From positions 434,001 through 498,000 of the forward strand of contig NZ_FOOT01000003.1 in assembly GCF_900113285.1 (NCBI RefSeq): 64,000 bases of DNA. The letters run 5' to 3'. The notes below the pieces were generated by a model, which worked only from the letters and a program-made list of their open reading frames with translations, was not told the origin of the DNA and made no database searches. Position numbers and translations under genes: made by a program. The DNA comes from Pontibacter chinhatensis. GTDB lineage: Bacteria > Bacteroidota > Bacteroidia > Cytophagales > Hymenobacteraceae. This document shows positions 16,151 through 24,133 of this stretch, one piece after another (positions within the stretch are counted from its first letter, which is position 1; each line of letters begins with the position of its first letter).

Positions 16151-17488
16151 CTACTTTTTTGCTTCCGCTGACTTTGGTAGGTAGTGCAGCACCACGCGGT
16201 TGTTTTTGGTGAGGTACTCCCTGGCCACGCGCTGCACATCTTCCTTCGTCACGTTCAGGTAGCGCTGCAATTCTGTGTTGATAAGGTTGGCGTCGCCGAA
16301 GTATACATGGTAGTTGGCCAGGCTCTCGGCACGACCGGCCACGGTGCGGTTCTGCTGCACGAAGCTGCTCTCTACCTGGTTGCGCAGTTTCTGGAACTCG
16401 CGGTCTGTGAGCGGCTCTTTTTTCGCGCGCTCAATCTCAGCGTCCATGGCTTGCTCCAGGTCGGCCACCTCCACGCCCATGTTGGCAATGGCAAAGGCCA
16501 TGAACAGGCCCGGGTCCTCGGTCGGGAAAGGAATAGAGGCGGCGGCCACGGCTTTCTGCTGCTTGTCTACCAGTGCCTTGGGCAGGCGGGCGCTCTCGCC
16601 ACCCGAGAGCAGCGTGGTCAGCATCGACAGGGCGTAGTAATCATCGGTGCCCTGTGCCGGGATGTGGTAGGCCTGGATAACGGCCGGCAACTGGATGTTA
16701 TCGTACACCGTTTTGCGGCGCTCCTCCGTTTGCTTAGGCTCTGTAATGTTAGGGCGAGGTATCTCCTTGGTTCCTTTCGGGATACCCGAGAAGTACTTCT
16801 CAATCATTTTCTTGGTGTCCTCTATGTTAATGTCGCCGGCCACCGACAGGGTAGCGTTGTTGGGTACATAGAAGGTCTTGTAGAAGTCGCGGAACTCTTC
16901 GATAGTGGCTGCGTTCAGGTCCTCGAAAGAGCCGATTGGCATGAAGCGGTACGGGTGCTTGGTATAGGCCAGCGAGAACACATTCTCGCCCATCGAGCCA
17001 TAAGGCTGGTTGTCGATACGCTCGCGCTTCTCCTCCTGCACCACCTTGCGCTGGGTTTCCACGCCCACCTGGTCAATCTTGGCATGCTTCATACGCTCAG
17101 CCTCCAGCCACAGGCCCAGTTCTACCTGGTTAGACGGCAGCAACTCGTAATAATACGTGCGGTCGAAGGAGGTATTGGCGTTTAGGGCGCCGCCTGCTTT
17201 CTGCACCAATGAGCTATACTCGCCACGGCCGATGTTCTCGGTGCCCTCAAACATCAGGTGCTCGAAGAAATGTGCAAAGCCGGAGCGTCCCTCCACTTCG
17301 TTTTTGGAGCCTACGTGGTACAGCACCGACACTGCCACGTTAGGCGTGGAGTTGTCCTGGTGCAGGATAACGTGCAGGCCGTTCGGGAGGGTGTACTCGG
17401 TAAACTCAATCTTGTTGCCATTGCTCTGCGCCATCGCCGACAGGCTGGTAACGCACCACAACAGGCAGATGATTAACTTGCTCTTCAT
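16151..17488 (-). CDS. M16 family zinc metallopeptidase, active subunit
   Basis: About 445 residues from the ATG at 17488, giving a signal peptide (MKSKLIICLLWCVTSLSAMA). The inverted zinc motif HFFEH is in SGFAHFFEHLMFEGTENIG near residues 65-85, with the downstream Glu in the LWLEAERM helix (E of the third ligand). The C-terminal half-domain follows without a second zinc site. The gene precedes the inactive M16 subunit on the same strand, an arrangement typical of heterodimeric bacterial M16 enzymes of the periplasm. The substrate is unknown. A longer upstream start lacks a signal sequence and is less likely. Confidence 0.9.
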   Translation of the reverse strand: MKSKLIICLLWCVTSLSAMAQSNGNKIEFTEYTLPNGLHVILHQDNSTPNVAVSVLYHVGSKNEVEGRSGFAHFFEHLMFEGTENIGRGEYSSLVQKAGGALNANTSFDRTYYYELLPSNQVELGLWLEAERMKHAKIDQVGVETQRKVVQEEKRERIDNQPYGSMGENVFSLAYTKHPYRFMPIGSFEDLNAATIEEFRDFYKTFYVPNNATLSVAGDINIEDTKKMIEKYFSGIPKGTKEIPRPNITEPKQTEERRKTVYDNIQLPAVIQAYHIPAQGTDDYYALSMLTTLLSGGESARLPKALVDKQQKAVAAASIPFPTEDPGLFMAFAIANMGVEVADLEQAMDAEIERAKKEPLTDREFQKLRNQVESSFVQQNRTVAGRAESLANYHVYFGDANLINTELQRYLNVTKEDVQRVAREYLTKNNRVVLHYLPKSAEAKK

Positions 17489-17705
17489 GTGTTTTTGTTT
17501 GTTTAAAAAAGGGTGTATTGGGCCAATAGCCCCTTGCTGCAGCTGTACTACAACGTCTAAAATTAATTCAAAAGCCGCTAAGAAACGAATGTGGCAGGGC
17601 AACAAAAGGCCGCTTTCTACAGATGAGAAGAGGAGAAAGATAAATCCGGTAATTTTATAGACGAAAAAGATGCAGGCAGAAGAGGGCCGGCAGTGAGGGC
17701 AAAAG

Positions 17706-18296
17706 CTACTTTAACTGCTTTTCCTGTAACAGCCAGTAAAGGCCTTTTACATTGTTTTGCCACCTCGGTAGCAGCAGTACCAGCACCAGTTCCTCCAACT
17801 CCCCAAGTATAGCCACCGCCATAGCGGCGTAAAATAGCCAATCGATGAACCCGAACAGGAAAAGGCTAAAGTAGAAGATGCCCAGAAGTATAAATGAGGT
17901 TTTATCGAGGTACGTATGGAAGCTGCTCGGTTTGCCGTAGCGAAGTATGGAAGAGGCGAGCTCCAGAAAGTATAGCCCCACCAGTAAGCTCAGCAGCACC
18001 GCCTGCTCCTCCAGAAACGCAGGCTTGAAGATGAAGAGGCTGGCTAGCATGAACGGCACCGTGAGCAGGTCGCCATAGGAGTCGAGCTGGCCACCGCGCT
18101 TATCCTGCTGCCGTAGCCAGCGCGCCAGCAAGCTATCTAGGGCATCGGTGGCCAAGCTTAGCGATAGCAGCACCAAGAACGGCACCTGCTGCCTGCTGAG
18201 CAGCGTGTACAGGAGCAAAGGCACTGCCAGCAGCCGGTAGGCCGATAGCCAGTCCTGCAGCCTATAGGTCTTGAAGTTGAACAGAGACTGTGACAT
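17706..18296 (-). CDS. CDP-alcohol phosphatidyltransferase family protein
   Basis: 196 residues from the ATG at 18296 (MSQSLFNFKTYRLQDWLSAY). The active-site signature is present with one change: D-S-x2-A-R-x8-G-x3-D-x3-D (DSLLARWLRQQDKRGGQLDS, then YGD), where the family usually has D-G. Five to six hydrophobic segments follow the family topology. The enzyme class transfers a phosphoalcohol from CDP-activated lipid during phospholipid synthesis; the actual head group cannot be told from sequence. It is just downstream of dGTPase, 52 bases away, on the same strand. Confidence 0.8.
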   Translation of the reverse strand: MSQSLFNFKTYRLQDWLSAYRLLAVPLLLYTLLSRQQVPFLVLLSLSLATDALDSLLARWLRQQDKRGGQLDSYGDLLTVPFMLASLFIFKPAFLEEQAVLLSLLVGLYFLELASSILRYGKPSSFHTYLDKTSFILLGIFYFSLFLFGFIDWLFYAAMAVAILGELEELVLVLLLPRWQNNVKGLYWLLQEKQLK

Positions 18297-18348
18297 GCGC
18301 TGAACCTTTAGACTTAGCTCATACGAATTATGATTAAATAAAGATACT

Positions 18349-19737
18349 TTAGTACATCCTAGGCAATTCAATACCCTTTATCTTGCGGTACAGGCCCAAA
18401 GCTGCCTGGTCGGTGAGGCTGGTCACGAAGTCGCAGATGTGGAGGATGCGCTCATAGTCTGTCGTCCCTTCCGGGAGCTGCAGGTAGTGCGGTGGGATAA
18501 GTGCAGCCAGCTTGCGGTGGTGCCTGGACTCGGGCTTGAACACGGCTTTTATACCCGCATCTAGCAAACCTCCCAGCACCTCAAAACCAGCAGCCTCAAT
18601 CTCCAGCACCGGGCGGTTCTGGTAAATCAGCCGGATGGATAGGTCCTTGATTTCGTCCAGTACAGGCTTGCTGCTTACCTCATTTATGAGCGGCTTGTCG
18701 TACGTGCCGGCGAGCATCGCCTCCTCGTGCTGCAGGAAGATGGCGGTGGTCTCTTCAATCAGCTTGTTAATGATGCGCGCCCGCAGGTAGCCGATTTCCT
18801 CTTTCCAGTCGTAAAAAGTGAGGCTGGATTTGCGGTTGGGGTCGTCGTTGAGGATTTGGCGGAGCAGGTTCATGCCCTGTTCCTGCGGCACCAACCCCAG
18901 CTTCAGGCCGTCCTCAAAATCAATGATGCGGTAGCAGATGTCGTCGGCGGCCTCTACCAGGAAAGCCAGCGGGTGGCGGTGGTAAAACACCTCGCCGACC
19001 TGTCCCTTCTTCAGTAGCCCTAATTCCTGCGCAATGGTATTGAACCAGGCTTTCTCCGTCTGGAAGAAGCCATACTTCTTCTCGCTCGTATTTTTGGTGC
19101 CGGCCACCTTAGGCAGCGACTCCTTCGGATACTTCGTGAATGTGGCTAGCGTGGTGTAGGTCAGGCTGAGGCCGCTGTGCGTCACACCTTCAGGTAATTG
19201 GCAGTGCGCCGGGTACGTATAAGTAAGCACCCGGAAGCCGGCGGCATTGCCCTCGTAGCTGTATAGATCTGCTCTTTCAGCATCCGTCAGGTTTTGCAGG
19301 TATGGCTGTGCTTCATCACTCTGGAAGTAAGCAGAGATGGCATCCTCGCCGGAGTGCCCAAAAGGCGGGTTGCCAATGTCGTGGGCCAGGCAGGCGGCAG
19401 CCACCACATCCCCAAAATCAGCCTCCTGTATGTTTTTCTCCTCTGCCAGGATGGGGTTTCGCTCGAGTATACTTTTGCCTACGATGCGGCCCAGCGAGCG
19501 GCCCACCACCGAGGCTTCCAGGCTGTGGGTCAGGCGGGTGTGCACAAAGTCGCTCTCGGGCATGGGCATCACCTGTGTTTTGTTCTGTAACCTCCTAAAG
19601 GCCGAGGAAAACACAATGCGGTCGTAGTCGCGCTGAAATTCGCCCCGCACCGACTCATCGGAAGTATACTTTTTGTCAGTTGTCTCGAAGCGTTTTTTGG
19701 AGAGAAGCTTATCCCAGGAAAGTGTAGTTTCAGGCAT
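18349..19737 (-). CDS. dgt: Deoxyguanosinetriphosphate triphosphohydrolase (dGTPase)
   Basis: 462 residues from the ATG at 19737, chosen because it avoids overlap with the preceding gene and gives the usual N-terminus. HD-domain residues are clear: RLTHSLEASVVGRSLG, then AACLAHDIGNPPFGHSGEDA, and the later FLVEAADDICYRIIDFEDG. The product hydrolyses dNTPs, typically dGTP, to the nucleoside and triphosphate. It sits between DUF3667 upstream and the phosphatidyltransferase downstream and may share their transcript. Confidence 0.92.
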   Translation of the reverse strand: MPETTLSWDKLLSKKRFETTDKKYTSDESVRGEFQRDYDRIVFSSAFRRLQNKTQVMPMPESDFVHTRLTHSLEASVVGRSLGRIVGKSILERNPILAEEKNIQEADFGDVVAAACLAHDIGNPPFGHSGEDAISAYFQSDEAQPYLQNLTDAERADLYSYEGNAAGFRVLTYTYPAHCQLPEGVTHSGLSLTYTTLATFTKYPKESLPKVAGTKNTSEKKYGFFQTEKAWFNTIAQELGLLKKGQVGEVFYHRHPLAFLVEAADDICYRIIDFEDGLKLGLVPQEQGMNLLRQILNDDPNRKSSLTFYDWKEEIGYLRARIINKLIEETTAIFLQHEEAMLAGTYDKPLINEVSSKPVLDEIKDLSIRLIYQNRPVLEIEAAGFEVLGGLLDAGIKAVFKPESRHHRKLAALIPPHYLQLPEGTTDYERILHICDFVTSLTDQAALGLYRKIKGIELPRMY

Positions 19738-19753
19738 GTCAGACAAGTATAAA

Positions 19754-20626
19754 TTAAGTGAGCAGCACACTTACCGCCACGTTTCCGAGTAGGGCAATGA
19801 GCAGGCAGAACAAATAAACCAGCGTAAGGGGCAGGAACGTAAGCAGTGTTTTAAGATAACTCTGCTTATACACGCGCCGCATGGCAAGATACGCATAAAC
19901 GGCGGTAATCAGTAGCACCACCGCAAAGAGGTCCACGTGCTCCGGCAGGATAAACTTGAGCGCCAGGTATACGGTGAACAGCATAAAGAAAAACGAGTGC
20001 ATGTGGATGGAGAACATAAGGTGCTCCACGTAATTGCGCTGTAGCCTTCGGTAAAACAGGTAGAGCAGGTACCCGAACAGCGGCATAAGCAGAAACATCA
20101 TAAAAGAAATGTTCTTGATTATCTTTTCGCGCAGCTGCTTGCTGTTCAGCTCCGGACTCTGTGCCCGCTCTAACAGCTCCGCCATACTTTCATTCGTCAC
20201 AGCCCCGCCTATGCTGGTCCGCAGGGAATCCAGTTCGGCCATCGCTTCCCTTTCCTCCGGGCCCATTTGCTCCAGCCTGTCCGACGCGTTTAAATCCACC
20301 TGCATGGCACTAGGGCTGATGGCCAGCGTGAAGAAAAACACCAGGCTGATGAACACATACAGCCGGAAGGGTGGCACATAGGAGGCGCGCTGTCCAAGTA
20401 TAAACTTCTCGGTCAGCAGGCCGGGCTTAAACAGCAGGTACTTCAAGGTTACCCAGAACTTGGCGTCGTAGTGCAGGGTGCCCTCCAGAAACTCCTCCAC
20501 CAGGTGCTTTACCGGCACATTCAGGTCGTGGTTCTCCTGGCCGCAGTTGGGGCAGTAGTTGTTTACCTCCTCAAAGATATAGCCGCAGTTAGGGCACTGC
20601 GTAAGCTTACGTCGTCTCTTTTGCAT
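19754..20626 (-). CDS. DUF3667 zinc-ribbon membrane protein
   Basis: 290 residues. The N-terminal zinc ribbon has two CPNCG knuckles (CPNCGYIFEE and YCPNCGQEN), followed by the DUF3667 block FLEGTLHYDAKFWVTLKYLL and KPGLLTEKFILGQRASYVPP. Several membrane helices fill the rest, with a helical insertion near residues 100-160. The family is common in Bacteroidota and has no known function. ATG start, 17 bases before dGTPase. Confidence 0.88.
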   Translation of the reverse strand: MQKRRRKLTQCPNCGYIFEEVNNYCPNCGQENHDLNVPVKHLVEEFLEGTLHYDAKFWVTLKYLLFKPGLLTEKFILGQRASYVPPFRLYVFISLVFFFTLAISPSAMQVDLNASDRLEQMGPEEREAMAELDSLRTSIGGAVTNESMAELLERAQSPELNSKQLREKIIKNISFMMFLLMPLFGYLLYLFYRRLQRNYVEHLMFSIHMHSFFFMLFTVYLALKFILPEHVDLFAVVLLITAVYAYLAMRRVYKQSYLKTLLTFLPLTLVYLFCLLIALLGNVAVSVLLT

Positions 20627-20751
20627 GGCTTTCCTTGGGCGTGCTGGTTTATTTTAAAATTTATATTAAAAATATACGATTTCACCATCATATTCCTGTG
20701 GTATAGTCGGGCTATTCGAGATAAATTTTTTTGAAAAACGCCCTACCTTTG

Positions 20752-21101
20752 TTCAAGCTGATGTGACAAAACGCAAATTCTTTGGCTATCCTATTGTGCG
20801 TTTAAACTCTACAATCGCACTCTGCACCTTAGATGCGTGTTAAAACTGCCTGTTTTCTGATGTAACAAAGTGCACTCCGAATGCCTTGTGTTATAAGAAT
20901 AGTGCGTGCACTTTTGTGCCATCGTTCATAGTCTTTTCCAAGCTTAGAAAACCCTTAATACTCCAACCAACAAAAGTGGCAGAAAGGCTTGGCAGTAATT
21001 TCTTCCATGTGCTACACAAAGCACCTGCCTGAGCCAACGCCACAGCCCCTGAAAAGGCAGGCAGCAGTAGTTTCCCCAGACTATAAGCTGCCTGCCTTTT
21101 T
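20752..21101 (+). ncRNA. Candidate structured RNA (unassigned)
   Basis: The 620-base region between DUF3667 and Hsp20 has no open frame but many dyads: ACAAAGTGCAC (20865-20875) pairs with GTGCACTTTTGT (20906-20917), GTGCT/AGCAC at about 21009-21023, and a perfect 14-bp terminator-like stem ending at 21101. Two direct repeats CTGATGTGACAAA (20758) and CTGATGTAACAAA (20857) lie 99 bases apart. TACCTTTG at 20744-20751 matches the -7 consensus, but no -33 element stands at the right distance. I cannot match it to 6S RNA, tmRNA or RNase P RNA. The call and strand are inferred. Confidence 0.3.
21052..21101 (+). terminator. Strong hairpin followed by T-tract
   Basis: AAAAGGCAGGCAGC pairs perfectly with GCTGCCTGCCTTTT across a 21-base loop, and T continues to 21101. 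No gene on the plus strand ends just upstream, so either an RNA is terminated here or the hairpin insulates the Hsp20 promoter. Confidence 0.7.
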
Positions 21102-21232
21102 ACTTTTCTAACGGCAGCTGCACCCCCTCTACCTCCCCTGCTTTGGCACAACGTATCCTATACGGGCCCGTAAATATTAATGGCAAAAGCCAAAGTTTTG
21201 TGGTATAAGTTTAGTTTTATAAACATAAGTAA

Positions 21233-21240
21233 AGGAGGCA
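21233..21240 (+). promoter_or_regulatory. Shine-Dalgarno sequence of the Hsp20 gene
   Basis: AAAGGAGG stands 6 bases before the ATG at 21247. Such a complete anti-16S match is unusual in Bacteroidota, where most genes in this window have none. Confidence 0.6.
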
Positions 21241-21246
21241 AGAACT

Positions 21247-21717
21247 ATGGCAAACTTAATGTCCAGGAGAAACAAGGGGAGCATGACGCCTACCCGCTCC
21301 GTTTTCTCAGATTTATTCAGCGATGTGGATCGCTTCTTCGACACTGACTTCTGGGGTATACCCTCGCGTGTGGGCCCGCAGATGATGGCGAATATGCCTG
21401 CTACCAATATCCGCGAAAACGAGAAAGACTTTAGCATTGAGTTGGCCGTGCCAGGCATGAAAAAGGATGACTTTAACATCGATGTGCACAACAACATGCT
21501 TACCATCAGCTGCGAGCGGGAGGAGGAGAACAAGGAAAATGAGGAGAACTTTATGCGCCGCGAGTATAACTACAGCTCCTTTAGCCGCTCTTTCCGGCTG
21601 CCAGAGACCGTGAAGGAGCAGGATATAAAGGCCAGCTATAAGGATGGCGTGCTACACGTGCTGGTGCCCAAGGGCGGAGCTGATGAAAAACCAGGCCGCA
21701 GAATAAAAATTGATTAA
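21247..21717 (+). CDS. Hsp20/alpha-crystallin small heat-shock protein
   Basis: 156 residues, normal length for the family. The N-terminal arm contains FSDLFSDVDRFFDTDFWG. The alpha-crystallin domain runs from about residue 55 (ATNIRENEKDFSIELAVPGM) to ASYKDGVLHVLVPK near residue 145, followed by a short tail ending RRIKID in place of the usual IxI motif. It is a cytoplasmic ATP-independent holdase that keeps unfolding proteins soluble. It is a single gene with its own terminator, consistent with stress induction. Full Shine-Dalgarno sequence upstream. Confidence 0.95.
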   Translation: MANLMSRRNKGSMTPTRSVFSDLFSDVDRFFDTDFWGIPSRVGPQMMANMPATNIRENEKDFSIELAVPGMKKDDFNIDVHNNMLTISCEREEENKENEENFMRREYNYSSFSRSFRLPETVKEQDIKASYKDGVLHVLVPKGGADEKPGRRIKID

Positions 21718-21750
21718 AAGAAACCGATAACAAAGTATAAAGGAAAGCAA

Positions 21751-21790
21751 ACAGGGCGGCCGGGGAATACACCCCGGCCGCCCTGTTTTT
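21751..21790 (+). terminator. Terminator of the Hsp20 gene
   Basis: ACAGGGCGGCCGGGG pairs with CCCCGGCCGCCCTGT around a six-base loop, followed by TTTTTG. It is the strongest GC stem in this part of the window, and as a perfect stem it can also serve the convergent gene. Confidence 0.92.
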
Positions 21791-21812
21791 GTATTTGCCA
21801 AAGCCAAACCTG

Positions 21813-23942
21813 CTACAGCACCATGATGCGCTCAGTGCCGTTTCTGCCCCCTTCTTTCCATTTCAGGAAGTATATACCAGCGGCCAGGCCTTGCAGGTCA
21901 ATGTTGTAGGCGCTGGTGCCGGAGCTGAAGCTAAGTTGGTAGCTCCGCACCTCCTGCCCCCTGGAATCATAAATCTGCACCGTCATGTTGCCCGAGCGGC
22001 TTACCAAATAGCTTAGGGTGAGTTGCGTGTTGCCGCCGCCAATCGGGTTAGGGTAGTAGCGCAGCACCCGCAAATCGGCAGGGTTTACCACCACCACCCG
22101 GGGCGAGAAGGCAGGGTCTCCGCTGTTGTAGATGACCTCCAGGCGGTAATAAAATTGGTTCCGTAGCGGATCCGGATCAGTGAAAGTGTAATCCAGGTCG
22201 TTGTTACTCGGACCTCTGGCGGCTACAGTGCCTATACTTTCCCAGGTTACACCATCCTGACTGCGTTGCACGATGTATTCCCGCACCTGCTGTTCTCCCC
22301 GGCTCGTCCAGATGACCTGTACGGCGTTAGAAGAGTTAAACTGCGCCTCCAGTGTCAGGATTTCAGGGGCCAGGTTACATTCTCCGTTCGGGTTGGGTAC
22401 CATGGGGGGCTCGTTACAGCTGTTCTCGCCGGCGCTTTTTTCCATGATCAGGTTAGCACCCCTGATGTCAAGCTGGCTCAGGTCGCGCTCAAGCCGGGAG
22501 CTTTCGATGGCATAGAACATCACAGCGCGCTCCAGGTTCACGTGGCCCAGCTGGTGGGCATGCCCCAGCTCGTGCAATATCACGGTTTCGAAGTCGAACT
22601 GCCGTGAGCCTGGCCCGCCGGGACCATACTGCCAGTCGATGTCGCTGTTTATCTCCATGTCAAACTCCGACACCCAGAACAGCGTGTCGTTGGTGACGCG
22701 GCTGGCGCAGCCTTCGTAGCGGCTGATGGTACGTGCCAGTACCTGCTCTCCCACCGTGGACTGCGAGGCGAACCGCACCACAGAAAAACCGTCGTCGGAG
22801 GCGGTATTGCGGCTGGTGAGTCCACCAATCGTCCAGTTTATCTGAGACACGCAAACCCACGTATTAACCGCCCTTCTGAACCCCTCCTTGGCGGCCAGGC
22901 GACTTTCCATACTTTCAGAGTAATAGATGGTATAGCCGCCGGCCCCGTTCTGGTTGGTAAGTATGGGGCGGAAAGACTTGTTGTCAAAATCGATGTTGGA
23001 ATAGGCGAACTCTAAGATGATGGGATCCAACGTGGTAAAAGAACTGCCGTCGTTGGTGGTAACCCTGATGGTGCCGGAGCCAGCGGTGCCCTCGTCCTGC
23101 ATCACCGAAGGAATGTACATGGTGATGCGGGTGTTGCTCCACGAGATATACTCTGATGGAAGCGGCTTCACGAAGGTCTGGCCACCGTCATCCGCGTTTC
23201 TGAACTCCACAAAGCCATTGCCGCGGCTGCTGCCAAAGCCTGTGCCGGTTATGGTAAGCACAGTGCCTGTGCCGGCGCTGGCCACCTTCGGCGAGAAGTT
23301 GGTAACCACCGGGGCCATCACGCTTTGCCCCTGCTGCTGCGCGTTTTGCGTGGAGGCGGCCTTCAGCCGCTGGTTTTCGGAAACAATACGGAACTGCTGC
23401 CCTGTTCTCTCGCTCACCGCCTTATAAAGCTCCTGCACGCTGTTATACCTGTCGAACACGCCGTTGGCGGTGCGGTCTGCAATGTTGTAACGCACAAGGC
23501 CCTGCTCGCTCGCGTAGGCGCGGGTACTCAGGAGCAGGTTGCCGGGGGTGCGCTGCAGCAACTGCTGGCGCTTGAGGAAAAACAGGCCCTGCTGGCCCTT
23601 CTTTAGCTTCAGGGCAGTGGAGAAAACGTGCTTTTTCAGGCCTACGGTGCCGCCCTCAGTAATTACCTCCAGCTCCTCGGCCCGCACTTCCCCTTTAAAG
23701 GACTTGTATACTTTAATGATGTTGGAAGTATAAATGTTTTCCTGGCGGGCGTCCCAGAAAGACTCCTGCCTGATAACCTCGCCCTCTACCACCATCTCAG
23801 CCTGCTGCACCCGCTCCTGCAGCGATACCGGGATCATGTGCTGGGTGTCGGAGGCAAAAGCCGGGACAGAAATGAGCAGAAGAAGCAGCAAAACACGCAA
23901 AATACGGTGCCATGCCTGGTGCAGCGGAAACATGTTAGCCAT
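21813..23942 (-). CDS. T9SS-sorted secreted protein with IPT/TIG domain and matrixin-like zinc motif
   Basis: About 709 residues from the ATG at 23942, giving a signal peptide (hydrophobic RVLLLLLLISVPAFA). A region resembling IPT/TIG follows (VVTNFSPKVASAGTGTVLTI, TGTGFGSSRGNGFVEF). The metzincin-type motif HELGHAHQLGH has all three His and the Glu, with Gln at the position usually held by Gly, and a possible Met-turn AVMFYAI. Next are a fibronectin-III-like stretch (AQFNSSNAVQVIWTSRGEQQ) and a type IX secretion C-terminal sorting domain (YYPNPIGGGNTQLTLSY, LAAGIYFLKW). The product is probably exported by T9SS and may be a surface protease. The machinery genes lie at 50.7-63.5 kb. Confidence 0.88.
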   Translation of the reverse strand: MANMFPLHQAWHRILRVLLLLLLISVPAFASDTQHMIPVSLQERVQQAEMVVEGEVIRQESFWDARQENIYTSNIIKVYKSFKGEVRAEELEVITEGGTVGLKKHVFSTALKLKKGQQGLFFLKRQQLLQRTPGNLLLSTRAYASEQGLVRYNIADRTANGVFDRYNSVQELYKAVSERTGQQFRIVSENQRLKAASTQNAQQQGQSVMAPVVTNFSPKVASAGTGTVLTITGTGFGSSRGNGFVEFRNADDGGQTFVKPLPSEYISWSNTRITMYIPSVMQDEGTAGSGTIRVTTNDGSSFTTLDPIILEFAYSNIDFDNKSFRPILTNQNGAGGYTIYYSESMESRLAAKEGFRRAVNTWVCVSQINWTIGGLTSRNTASDDGFSVVRFASQSTVGEQVLARTISRYEGCASRVTNDTLFWVSEFDMEINSDIDWQYGPGGPGSRQFDFETVILHELGHAHQLGHVNLERAVMFYAIESSRLERDLSQLDIRGANLIMEKSAGENSCNEPPMVPNPNGECNLAPEILTLEAQFNSSNAVQVIWTSRGEQQVREYIVQRSQDGVTWESIGTVAARGPSNNDLDYTFTDPDPLRNQFYYRLEVIYNSGDPAFSPRVVVVNPADLRVLRYYPNPIGGGNTQLTLSYLVSRSGNMTVQIYDSRGQEVRSYQLSFSSGTSAYNIDLQGLAAGIYFLKWKEGGRNGTERIMVL

Positions 23943-24069
23943 AAAGTTAGGTATGGGTGATGACAGTTTGTAAAACGGCATTTAGGCCAATACGCTACTT
24001 ACGCAAAACTCCCTGTAAAGGGATATATATGCGAGCTGTAAGATATAACCCGCATCCTGTTTAAAAAAG

Positions 24070-24105
24070 CAAAGCCTGCCTTTTGTCTTCAAAGGCAGGC
24101 TTTGT
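24070..24105 (-). terminator. Terminator of the BlaI/BlaR1 operon
   Basis: CAAAGCCTGCCTTT pairs with AAAGGCAGGCTTTG. On the minus strand a GCTTTTTTAAA tail follows. It lies about 30 bases beyond the BlaR1 stop. Confidence 0.88.
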
Positions 24106-24133
24106 TTGGTTGCTTATACTTCAGGCAGGGGGC

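Noticed and set aside
16184-17185. 333-codon plus-strand open frame
   Set aside because: Antisense to the active M16 gene; Val/Leu/His-rich as shadow frames are.
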